A stretch of 64,000 bases of DNA, from positions 1 through 64,000 of the forward strand of contig NZ_AUWQ01000005.1 in assembly GCF_000455205.1 (NCBI RefSeq). Direction: 5' to 3'. Made by a program: the position numbers and the translations under genes. The stretch comes from Mycobacterium sp. UM_CSW. GTDB taxonomy: Bacteria; Actinomycetota; Actinomycetes; Mycobacteriales; Mycobacteriaceae. Under the pieces are notes generated by a model, which ran no database searches, had not been told where the DNA came from, and was given only the letters and a program-made list of their open reading frames with translations. This document shows positions 25,457-32,714 of the stretch, piece after piece (positions within the stretch are counted from its first letter, which is position 1; each line of letters begins with the position of its first letter).

Positions 25457-26599
25457 ATGCATATGAAAAGCCTTGCGCAACAAGCTTTTTCCCTCGCGGG
25501 CTTGGCCGCTCACCTGGGCCAGGGGGTCCGCCGGGTGGCCGCCGACGCCGTGGTGGGGGCCCGGCTGGGGTTGCCCCGGACGGTCGCTGACATCGACGCC
25601 CGGGTCCTGTCCAAGCTGATGGGAACCAGCGTTCGGTCGGTCCGCGTGCTCGACCGGGACGCCGGGACCTCGTCAAGGGCCCGGCTCGTGCTGACCGGCA
25701 AGAACGTCCCCGAGTCGGTGTTCGTCAAGGTCGCCGCCGAAACCACCGCCACCCGCCTGATGGGCGAGCTCGGCCGCCTCGGACACACCGAGGTGCGCTT
25801 CTACAACGAACTGGCGCCGCAACTGCACGGCGTGCCGTATGCCTACGGCGCGGCGTTCGACACCTGGACGGGCCGTTACCTGCTGGTTCTGGAAGACCTG
25901 CCCGCCGGATCGTGCGAATTCCCCGACACCCTGCACCCGCTGTCCCCCGACCAGGCCAGCCTCATCGTCGAATTGCTGGCCGATCTGCACGCCACCTTCT
26001 GGGACCGCCTCCCGCGCGACCGCCGCGGCCCGCTGGGCTGGCTGTACACCCCGTCTGACGACGTCACGTCGTTGTTGACCGGTTCGCTGATGCACGCCTC
26101 GATCAAACGGCTCGCAGGACGCAGCGAAATCCCCGTCGAGAACGGCGCTTTCATCGCCGACAACTACCGCGCCGTCGCCGCGCTGATCGACACGGGACCG
26201 CACACCGTCATGCACGGCGACGCCCACCCCGGCAACATGTATTTCGACGGCGGCAAGGCGGGGCTGCTGGACTGGCAGGCGGTGCGGCGCGGACACCCCT
26301 CCCGCGAGCTGGCGTACACGCTGATCACCAGCTTGACCCCGGAGGACCGCATGGCGAACCAACGGGAGCTGCTCGACGACTACCGACGCGCCCTCGCGGC
26401 GGCCGGCGGACCGGACCTCGACCGCGACGAGCTGTTGCGGCGCTACCGGCAGGGCGCGCTGTACGCGTATGTGGCCCCGCTGATCACCGCGGGGATGGGC
26501 GGAATGCAGGTCGAAGGCATCGCGATGGAGGGCCTGCGGCGCGGCGTGGCAGCGCTGGACGACCTGGAAACCATTGCGGCACTGAAGAGTTGTCTCTAG
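25457..26599 (+). CDS. Phosphotransferase (APH/ecdysteroid-kinase-like)
   Basis: A 380-residue APH-fold kinase, different from the one at 22388. It has a N-lobe SVFVKVAAETTATRLMGELG, hinge YLLVLEDLPAGS, catalytic loop VMHGDAHPGNMYFDGGK and metal Asp in GLLDWQAVRRGHPSRELAYTL. The start is ATG 25457 or 25463 (two in-frame ATGs). Its N-terminus is close to those of ecdysteroid-kinase-like proteins encoded in mycobacterial lipid or steroid clusters. The operator just upstream suggests control by the adjacent TetR. Confidence 0.82.
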   Translation: MHMKSLAQQAFSLAGLAAHLGQGVRRVAADAVVGARLGLPRTVADIDARVLSKLMGTSVRSVRVLDRDAGTSSRARLVLTGKNVPESVFVKVAAETTATRLMGELGRLGHTEVRFYNELAPQLHGVPYAYGAAFDTWTGRYLLVLEDLPAGSCEFPDTLHPLSPDQASLIVELLADLHATFWDRLPRDRRGPLGWLYTPSDDVTSLLTGSLMHASIKRLAGRSEIPVENGAFIADNYRAVAALIDTGPHTVMHGDAHPGNMYFDGGKAGLLDWQAVRRGHPSRELAYTLITSLTPEDRMANQRELLDDYRRALAAAGGPDLDRDELLRRYRQGALYAYVAPLITAGMGGMQVEGIAMEGLRRGVAALDDLETIAALKSCL

Positions 26600-26654
26600 C
26601 CCCAACTTCGCAGGATTCATTGACTGAAGGTGCCGGGAGGAATATCGTCTGTAC

Positions 26655-26677
26655 TTACGCTACGCGGCGTAGCGTAA
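26655..26677. promoter_or_regulatory. Perfect 23-bp palindromic operator
   Basis: TTACGCTACGC (26655-26665), a single central G, then GCGTAGCGTAA (26667-26677). It lies 20 bp before the amidohydrolase ATG and overlaps the expected core promoter. The pattern is typical of TetR-family operators. The regulator is not obviously encoded in this window. Confidence 0.8.
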
Positions 26678-26696
26678 TGCGGCGGAGAGGCCCCTC

Positions 26697-28457
26697 ATGT
26701 TCGATCTCAAGATCACCGGTGGCACTGTCGTCGACGGCACCGGCGCCGACCGCTATCGGGCCGACGTCGGCATCAAGGACGGCGTGATCGTCGACGTCGT
26801 CCGCCGCGGTGCCGACGACCCCCCGATGACCGGTGAGGCCGCCGAAACCATCGACGCGACAGGGCATCTGGTGGCCCCCGGGTTCGTCGACATCCACACC
26901 CACTACGACGGTCAGGTGAGCTGGGACGGCCTGCTCGAGCCGTCCAGCGGCCACGGCGTCACGACGATCGTGACCGGCAACTGCGGGGTCGGCTTCGCCC
27001 CCGTGCGGCCCGGCAGCGAGCAATGGCTGATCGAGTTGATGGAGGGCGTCGAGGACATCCCCGGCACCGCGCTCACCGAGGGCATCACCTGGGGCTGGGA
27101 AACCTACCCCGAGTACCTCGACGCCATCGGCAAGCAGAAGTTCGCGATCGACGTGGGCAGCCAGGTCGCCCACGGCGCCATCCGCGCCTACGCGATGGGC
27201 GAGCGGGGCGCCCGCAACGAGCCGGCCACGCCCGACGACATCGCGGCCATGTCGCGGCTGGTCACCGAGGCCGTCGAGGCCGGCGCGCTCGGATTCTCGA
27301 CGTCGCGCACGATGGGCCACCGCGCGATGGACGGCGAGCCGGTGCCCGGCACCTTCGCCGCCGAGGAGGAACTGTTCGGCCTGGGCCGCGCCATGGCCGC
27401 CGGCGGTCAGGCCGTGTTCGAGCTGGCCCCGCAGGGGGCCGCCGGCGAGGACATCATCGGCCCGAAGAAGGAATTGGACTGGATGCGCCGGCTGAGCGCC
27501 GAAATCGACCGCCCGGTGTCGTTCGCCCTCATTCAGGTGGACGCCGACCCGAAGCTGTGGCGCGAGATGCTCGACCTCTCCGCAGATGCGCACGCGGCGG
27601 GCGCACGGCTGCACCCGCAGATCGCGGCGCGCCCGTTCGGCATGATGATCGGCTTCCAAGGGCATCACGGCTTCAGCCATCGCCCGACGTATCGTCGGCT
27701 CGCGGCCGAATGCAGCCGCGCCGAGCTCGCGCAGCGCCTCGCCGATCCCGCGGTGAAGGCGGCGATCCTTTCCGAGGACGACCTGCCGGTGGACCCGACG
27801 CTGCTGTTCGACGGGATGTTCGCCTTGGTGCAGCACTCGCTGCACCGCCTCTACGCGCTGGGCAACCCACCCGACTACGAGCCGACGCCCGACCGCACCG
27901 TCGCCGCGATCGCCAAGGAACGCGGCGAGGATCCGCTGGCCACCCTCTACGACCTCATGCTCGAGGCGAACGCGACCAACATGTTGATGCTGCCGCTGTT
28001 CAACTATGCCGACGGCAACTGCGACGCGATCCGGGAGATGATGCTGCACCCGGCCGGCGTGCTGGGACTCTCCGACGGCGGTGCGCACTGCGGAATGATC
28101 TGTGACGCTTCCTATCCCACATTCCTGCTGACGCACTGGGCCCGGGACCGCCGGCGGGGCGAGAAGCTGCCGCTCGAGTACGTGATCCGCAAGCAGTCCC
28201 GCGACACCGCGCACCTGTTCGGCCTCACCGACCGCGGCACCATCGAGGCCGGCAAGAAGGCCGACATCAACGTGATCGACATGGACGCCCTGCGACTGCA
28301 CCCGGCGGCGATGGCCTTCGACTTGCCGGCCGGCGGCCATCGGATCCTGCAGGGCGCAAGCGGCTATGCCGCCACGATCGTCAGCGGGACCGTGACCCGC
28401 CGCAACGATGTCGACACCGGGGCGCGCCCCGGCCGCCTGGTGCGCGGAGCGCGTTAG
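26697..28457 (+). CDS. N-acyl-D-amino-acid-deacylase-type amidohydrolase
   Basis: A 586-residue amidohydrolase of the D-aminoacylase/dihydroorotase group: N-terminal small beta domain ([28 protein letters not shown]), metal HxH at H67 and H69 ([11 protein letters not shown]), [16 protein letters not shown], and C-terminal metal Asp region [14 protein letters not shown] followed by [27 protein letters not shown]. Ribosome site GGAG precedes ATG 26697. It likely hydrolyses an amide or cyclic imide. Ten base pairs separate it from the Rieske oxygenase gene, so both may act on one xenobiotic or natural amide. Confidence 0.88.
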   Translation: MFDLKITGGTVVDGTGADRYRADVGIKDGVIVDVVRRGADDPPMTGEAAETIDATGHLVAPGFVDIHTHYDGQVSWDGLLEPSSGHGVTTIVTGNCGVGFAPVRPGSEQWLIELMEGVEDIPGTALTEGITWGWETYPEYLDAIGKQKFAIDVGSQVAHGAIRAYAMGERGARNEPATPDDIAAMSRLVTEAVEAGALGFSTSRTMGHRAMDGEPVPGTFAAEEELFGLGRAMAAGGQAVFELAPQGAAGEDIIGPKKELDWMRRLSAEIDRPVSFALIQVDADPKLWREMLDLSADAHAAGARLHPQIAARPFGMMIGFQGHHGFSHRPTYRRLAAECSRAELAQRLADPAVKAAILSEDDLPVDPTLLFDGMFALVQHSLHRLYALGNPPDYEPTPDRTVAAIAKERGEDPLATLYDLMLEANATNMLMLPLFNYADGNCDAIREMMLHPAGVLGLSDGGAHCGMICDASYPTFLLTHWARDRRRGEKLPLEYVIRKQSRDTAHLFGLTDRGTIEAGKKADINVIDMDALRLHPAAMAFDLPAGGHRILQGASGYAATIVSGTVTRRNDVDTGARPGRLVRGAR

Positions 28458-28467
28458 GGCTCCGCGC
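28442..28467 (+). promoter_or_regulatory. RNA hairpin abutting the Rieske oxygenase start codon
   Basis: GCGCGGAGC (28442-28450), 8-nt loop, GCTCCGCGC (28459-28467): nine perfect GC-rich pairs. The TAG of the amidohydrolase is in the loop and the ATG of the next gene starts at the following base. The stem occupies the place of the ribosome site, so it could couple translation of the two genes. Confidence 0.6.
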
Positions 28468-29826
28468 ATGAACGCGTCAGTGGGCAACCCCGCTCGAACC
28501 CGCCCCCATGCCCAAGAGGACGCGATCGGCACCCCGCCCGCCTGCCCGACCCTGGTGCCGGCCGAGCGCTACTACTCGCCGGCGTTCGCCCAACTCGAGG
28601 TCGAACGGATGTGGCCGAAGGTGTGGCAGCTCGCGTGCATGGTCGACCACGTCGCCGAGCCGGGCGACTACTTCGAGTACCGCTGCGGCCCCTACGGGGT
28701 GCTGATCGTGCGCGGTCAGGACGGCGTCTTGCGCGCGTTTCAGAACGCCTGCCGCCATCGCGGCAACTCGCTGTGCACCGGCTCGGGTTCCGGGCTGCGC
28801 GAGCTCAAGTGCGGGTATCACGGGTGGACCTGGGACCTCGCCGGCACGCTGAAGCGGGTGCCCGACCGCAAGGGCTTCGGCTCGCTGCGGATGTCCGACT
28901 TCCCGCTGATACCCGCCCGGGTCGACACCTGGGAGGGGCTGGTCTTCGTCAACCTCGATGTCGGCGCGATGCCGCTGCTCGAGTACCTCGAGGCGGTGCC
29001 CGACGACATCGCCTGGTGCCACCTGAGCGACTTCCGCTGCTACGCGACGCTGACCATCGACGTCGACGCCAACTGGAAGACGATCGCCGATGGCTACAGC
29101 GAGACCTACCACATCCAGACGCTGCATCCCGAGCTGCTGCGCTGCGTCGACGACGTCCATGCGCCCCAACAGATCTGGGGCCACACCGGCAAGTCGGACC
29201 AGCCCTACGGCGTGCAGAGCCCGCGCTTCGAGGGCGCGCTGAGCGACGAAGAGGTCTGGGACGCGTACGTCTACACGCAGGGCGCGCTGATGGGCGCGGC
29301 CGAAGGCACGCCCTTCCCCGCCGACGAACGCCAGCCAGGGCAGACCGTCCAGGACTTGATCGCGGCGCGCACCCGCGCCTTCGCGGCCAGCCGCGGGGTG
29401 GACCTCGACTGGGCCGACACCGACCGGGTCACCCGGCTGCACCAGTACAACGTGTTCCCCAACATGACGTTTCTCGCCAACGCCGATCACTTGACGCTGA
29501 TGTGCTCGAGGCCCGGCGCCGACCCCGATCACGGCGAAATGGTCATCTTCTTGATGACCCGGATGGCGCCGGGGGCACCGCGGTGCAAGCCAGCGGACAT
29601 GCGAAGCACCGCCGGGGAGGCCGAACCGGGCTTGGTGCTGACCCAGGACATCCGGCTGCTCGCGGGATTACAGCGCGGCCTGCACCAACCCGGGTTCACC
29701 CACCTGGCGCTCTCCAGCGAGGAACGGCGCGTCATCAACATGCATCGCAACCTCGAGCGCTACCTGGACCTGCCCGAGTCCGAGCGGATAAGCGGCGGTG
29801 AAAAGGTGCCGTCGGAATTCGATTAG
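28468..29826 (+). CDS. Rieske-type aromatic ring-hydroxylating oxygenase, alpha subunit
   Basis: A 452-residue oxygenase component. The Rieske [2Fe-2S] ligands are C95-R-H97 and C115-GY-H118 (CRHRGNSLC...CGYHGW). The mononuclear iron site begins with YSETYHIQTLHPEL (two His), and a helical C-terminal catalytic domain follows. Such enzymes insert oxygen in rings or demethylate, using electrons from a separate reductase. No reductase or beta subunit gene is adjacent, so it must borrow one. ATG 28468 is chosen because it follows the stop of the previous gene by 10 bp. Confidence 0.9.
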   Translation: MNASVGNPARTRPHAQEDAIGTPPACPTLVPAERYYSPAFAQLEVERMWPKVWQLACMVDHVAEPGDYFEYRCGPYGVLIVRGQDGVLRAFQNACRHRGNSLCTGSGSGLRELKCGYHGWTWDLAGTLKRVPDRKGFGSLRMSDFPLIPARVDTWEGLVFVNLDVGAMPLLEYLEAVPDDIAWCHLSDFRCYATLTIDVDANWKTIADGYSETYHIQTLHPELLRCVDDVHAPQQIWGHTGKSDQPYGVQSPRFEGALSDEEVWDAYVYTQGALMGAAEGTPFPADERQPGQTVQDLIAARTRAFAASRGVDLDWADTDRVTRLHQYNVFPNMTFLANADHLTLMCSRPGADPDHGEMVIFLMTRMAPGAPRCKPADMRSTAGEAEPGLVLTQDIRLLAGLQRGLHQPGFTHLALSSEERRVINMHRNLERYLDLPESERISGGEKVPSEFD

Positions 29827-29853
29827 ACCTCCCGAAATCGGGTAGGCGCGCAT

Positions 29854-29859
29854 TAGACT
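29854..29859 (+). promoter_or_regulatory. -10 element for leaderless membrane-protein gene
   Basis: TAGACT lies 8 nt before the GTG at 29868. No ribosome site is seen, which fits a leaderless transcript. Confidence 0.45.
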
Positions 29860-29867
29860 CCCGGCTT

Positions 29868-30248
29868 GTGACGAGTCCGTCCGATGCCTGGGGCTACGAA
29901 CGGCGGCAACTCTTGCATCAGGTACAGATGCGATGTCAGGCACTCGGCCGCAGGCGGGCGCGGCGGCTGTGTCACCATTTCGAGCGCGTCGGGGTCCACA
30001 CCGCCCCCGAACGGCTACGCCAGATGGTGGCTGGGGTGCCCGTTGCCGACGATGAAGTGACGGATGTGAATTTCGCGTTGATCGCGATGCAACTCAATCG
30101 CGAGGCCCGCGGCGCGCGGGTCAAGCGTCTCAAGCGCCAGGGCACCCGCTCGCTGCTGTTCATGGGCCTGGTCCTGGTAGTACTCAACTTCCTCTTCTGT
30201 ATCGCCTACGTCTTGCTGAACCTGGCCCAGCAGGCCACCCCGCTGTGA
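29868..30248 (+). CDS. Small membrane protein of unknown function
   Basis: A 126-residue protein (GTG start) with an Arg-rich soluble part (RRQLLHQVQMRCQALGRRRARRLCHHF), a middle region containing VADDEVTDVNFALIAMQLNREARG, and one C-terminal transmembrane helix (SLLFMGLVLVVLNFLFCIAYVLLNLA, about residues 93-118). I do not recognise the family. The orientation would leave most of the basic N-terminus in the cytoplasm. It is followed by the convergent response regulator gene. Confidence 0.65.
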   Translation: MTSPSDAWGYERRQLLHQVQMRCQALGRRRARRLCHHFERVGVHTAPERLRQMVAGVPVADDEVTDVNFALIAMQLNREARGARVKRLKRQGTRSLLFMGLVLVVLNFLFCIAYVLLNLAQQATPL

Positions 30249-30332
30249 ATTCGGGCTATTAGGTCGCCGTCACTGCTCGACCGTGCGGCTGGCCGCACGT
30301 TCGCAGGCGCGGTCGCCGCACCTCTTGACTTT

Positions 30333-30998
30333 TCAACGCGGGGCGACGATCCCGTTGTCGTAGGCGTAGACGATGGCCGCGGCGCGATCCCGCAGGTCGA
30401 GTTTCCCGAAGATCCGGCCGATGTGACTTTTGACGGTGACACCCGAGATGCACAGTTCGTCGGCGATTTCGCTGTTGGACAGTCCCTTCCCGATCAGCGT
30501 CAGCACGTCCAACTCGCGCGTGGTGAGTTGGGCGATCTCGTTGCCCCGCCGTTCGCAGGCGTCGGGGGCGGCGGCCTTGCGGTAGGTGGTTAGGACGCGC
30601 GAGGTGACCGCGGGATCCAGGTAGCTGTCTCCCCGGGCCACCGTCCGCACGGCGCGGATCAACTCCTCGGCCGACGAGTCCTTGAGCACGAATCCGGCGG
30701 CCCCGGCCCGCAGCGCCCCGGACAGCAGGTCGTCCTCATTGAATGTGGTCAACGCGAGCACCGGCGGGCCGCCGGCCAGCCTTCGTGTCGCCTCGATCCC
30801 GTCGACCCGCCGCATCCGCAGGTCCATCACGACGACGTCGGGCCGGTGCGCGGCCACGGCGGCGGGCACCTCGTCCCCGTCGGCGCATTCGGCGACCACG
30901 TTGAATCCGTCCTTGCGGCGCAGGATCCGGCGCAACCCGGACCGCACCAAGTCCTGGTCATCGACCAGCAGCACCGCGATCTCGGCCTCGTCGATCAC
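30333..30998 (-). CDS. NarL/LuxR-type response regulator
   Basis: A 221-residue two-domain regulator. The receiver domain (AVLLVDDQDLVRSGLRRIL, phospho-acceptor D59 in VVVMDLRM, Lys in GFVLKDSSAEEL) is followed by a LuxR helix-turn-helix (LTTRELDVLTLIGKGLSNSEIADELCISGVTVKSHIGRIFGKL). GTG 30998 overlaps the histidine kinase stop as GTGA, which fixes the start. It forms a two-component system with the upstream kinase. The MmpL operon lies across a divergent gap from the kinase and is a candidate target. Confidence 0.92.
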   Translation of the reverse strand: MIDEAEIAVLLVDDQDLVRSGLRRILRRKDGFNVVAECADGDEVPAAVAAHRPDVVVMDLRMRRVDGIEATRRLAGGPPVLALTTFNEDDLLSGALRAGAAGFVLKDSSAEELIRAVRTVARGDSYLDPAVTSRVLTTYRKAAAPDACERRGNEIAQLTTRELDVLTLIGKGLSNSEIADELCISGVTVKSHIGRIFGKLDLRDRAAAIVYAYDNGIVAPR

Positions 30999-32203
30999 AA
31001 CTTGCACCACGGCGGCCGCCGGCCCGTGTCGCCCGCTTCGAGCGGGATCTCGGCACGCACCGACCACCCGTCGCTCGTCGGGCCGACGTCGATCGCGCCG
31101 CCCAGCAGTTCGACGCGCTGGCGCATGCCGCTCACCCCGCGCCCTTCCACGCACGGGGCCGCGGCCACCGCGGCCGGCAGCCGATTGTCGATGACGAGGC
31201 TTGCTGAGACCGCTGAAACGCTCAGCGCCACCGTTGATTTCGAATCGGGGGCATGTTTGGCGATGTTGGTCAGCGATTCCTGGGCGATGCGATACAGCGC
31301 GTGGCCGACGGCCGCCGAGACGCGCGGGGTGGGGCCCTCGACGCGCAGTGTGACGGCCAGACCGGCGCGCTCGTAATCCCCGACGAGGAGCCGGATGTCG
31401 TCGATGCCGGGCTCGGGCGCGATCTTCATTGGCGAATCGTTGAGCAGCCCGACGGTCCGGCGGATGTCGGCCATCGCCTGCCGGCCCAGCCGCTCGGCCT
31501 GTTCGAGCGCCTCCACCGCGTCATCGACGTCGCGATCCTGCTGCAGCGCCCGCCGCGCACCGGTCACGTGCAACAGCGTGATGGACAGCGAGTGGGCGAT
31601 GACGTCGTGCACTTCTCGGGCGATGCGCCGACGCTCGTCGGCGGCGGCGTGCTCGGCCAGCGCCTCCTGCGCACGGATCTGCTCGGCCAGCAGCAGCCGT
31701 TGGCTGCGCATGATGTAGCCGAGCAGCCAGCCCGCCGCAACGAAACCGAGGTATAGGGCGACCGCGTCCAGGCGGTGAAGCGCGGCCGCCGCAAGCAGCA
31801 GCCCGGCCGCCGACGCGGCTGCCAGCAAGCCGCCCGCAATGGAGCTCAATGTCGCGACGGATAGGACCATGAGCACCAGCAGCGCCGGGGCGAAATCGGC
31901 ATGAACGGGTGTCGGCGTGCCGAACAGCATGATGGCGGTAGCCGTCGACCAGGTTGCCCACATCAGCAACGGGCTGAGCTTCATGTTGAAGAAAAAGAAC
32001 AGCAGCGTCGGTGAGACCGACACCGCGAGCGCCGCCAGCACCACGGGCAGGCCGGCGGTTGGGCGTTGCAGGATCGCGATCACCCAGGCGCCCACCTCGG
32101 TGACGTCGACAGCGACAAACGACGTCCAAGTGATACCCACGGGGATCAGCTCGCTGCGCCGGCGAAGCTGTTCCCGCAGGTAATCCGCCACGACACGCAA
32201 CAT
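30995..32203 (-). CDS. NarL-type sensor histidine kinase (HisKA_3)
   Basis: A 402-residue membrane kinase with about five to six hydrophobic segments in residues 22-165, a short linker, the phospho-accepting H199 in ERRRIAREVHDVIAHSLSITLLH, and a C-terminal HATPase domain (ALYRIAQESLTNIAKHAP, GRGVSGMRQRVELLGGAIDVGP). There is no large periplasmic loop, so it may sense a membrane signal. It is co-transcribed with the response regulator and divergent from the hypothetical/MmpL pair. Confidence 0.92.
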   Translation of the reverse strand: MLRVVADYLREQLRRRSELIPVGITWTSFVAVDVTEVGAWVIAILQRPTAGLPVVLAALAVSVSPTLLFFFFNMKLSPLLMWATWSTATAIMLFGTPTPVHADFAPALLVLMVLSVATLSSIAGGLLAAASAAGLLLAAAALHRLDAVALYLGFVAAGWLLGYIMRSQRLLLAEQIRAQEALAEHAAADERRRIAREVHDVIAHSLSITLLHVTGARRALQQDRDVDDAVEALEQAERLGRQAMADIRRTVGLLNDSPMKIAPEPGIDDIRLLVGDYERAGLAVTLRVEGPTPRVSAAVGHALYRIAQESLTNIAKHAPDSKSTVALSVSAVSASLVIDNRLPAAVAAAPCVEGRGVSGMRQRVELLGGAIDVGPTSDGWSVRAEIPLEAGDTGRRPPWCKL

Positions 32204-32324
32204 CGTCCAATCCTAAGAGAGCTTCGCTCCTCGTCACATCATGCCGAGGTCGGCACCCGTCTCCGCCCGTGGTAGGAGGCAAAAACCGAACCTCGGCACG
32301 ACGCGCGGCAGAGGTCCGCCTTCC

Positions 32325-32330
32325 TACCGT
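32325..32330 (+). promoter_or_regulatory. -10 element for leaderless hypothetical/MmpL operon
   Basis: TACCGT lies 6 nt before the ATG at 32337 and no ribosome site is visible. Confidence 0.5.
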
Positions 32331-32336
32331 CGAGTC

Positions 32337-32714
32337 ATGACATGGACACTGCTGCACGACCGGATGGCCTTCATGGCCAACGTGATCAAGGCCGCCGAGA
32401 CCGATCCCGAGGCGGCCCTCGCGCTGGCCGACGGTTCGTCCGAGGTGTCGCGGCTGTTCGGCGACGAGGAGGGCCTACTGCTTTCGCTGCGGCAGCGCTG
32501 GATGACGATGCTCGTCGCCAAGCTGGATCAGGCGGCGCACGACGGCGTTGCGGCCGAACGAGTGCGGGCCGACCTCGCGGCCGCCGAGCCCGGGCTGCAC
32601 GCCCTGCTGGAGATCGCCTCCAGGCGCTCGCTGCGGGTGCGTTCCCTGTCCGGGGACGAGCGACGGGTGATGGAGTTGCTGGGCGGACCCAGCGATCGGC
32701 AGACCGTTGCTTGA
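32337..32714 (+). CDS. Hypothetical protein upstream of the MmpL-like gene, 125 aa
   Basis: A 125-residue helical, soluble protein (TWTLLHDRMAFMANVIKAAETDPEAALALADGSSEVSRLFGDEEGLLLSLRQRWMTMLVAKLDQAAHDG). I do not recognise a named family. It overlaps the MmpL-like start by 8 bp, so the two are co-expressed. It could be an accessory or regulatory protein of the transporter, by position only. Confidence 0.7.
   Translation: MTWTLLHDRMAFMANVIKAAETDPEAALALADGSSEVSRLFGDEEGLLLSLRQRWMTMLVAKLDQAAHDGVAAERVRADLAAAEPGLHALLEIASRRSLRVRSLSGDERRVMELLGGPSDRQTVA

Noticed and set aside
22388-26599. Aminoglycoside resistance genes
   Set aside because: Both kinases have the APH fold but lie with lipid- or lipocalin-like genes and TetR regulators, typical of mycobacterial metabolic kinases.
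26655-28532. 625-codon minus-strand frame opposite the amidohydrolase
   Set aside because: The plus-strand amidohydrolase has full catalytic motifs; the minus frame is a mirror-phase shadow.
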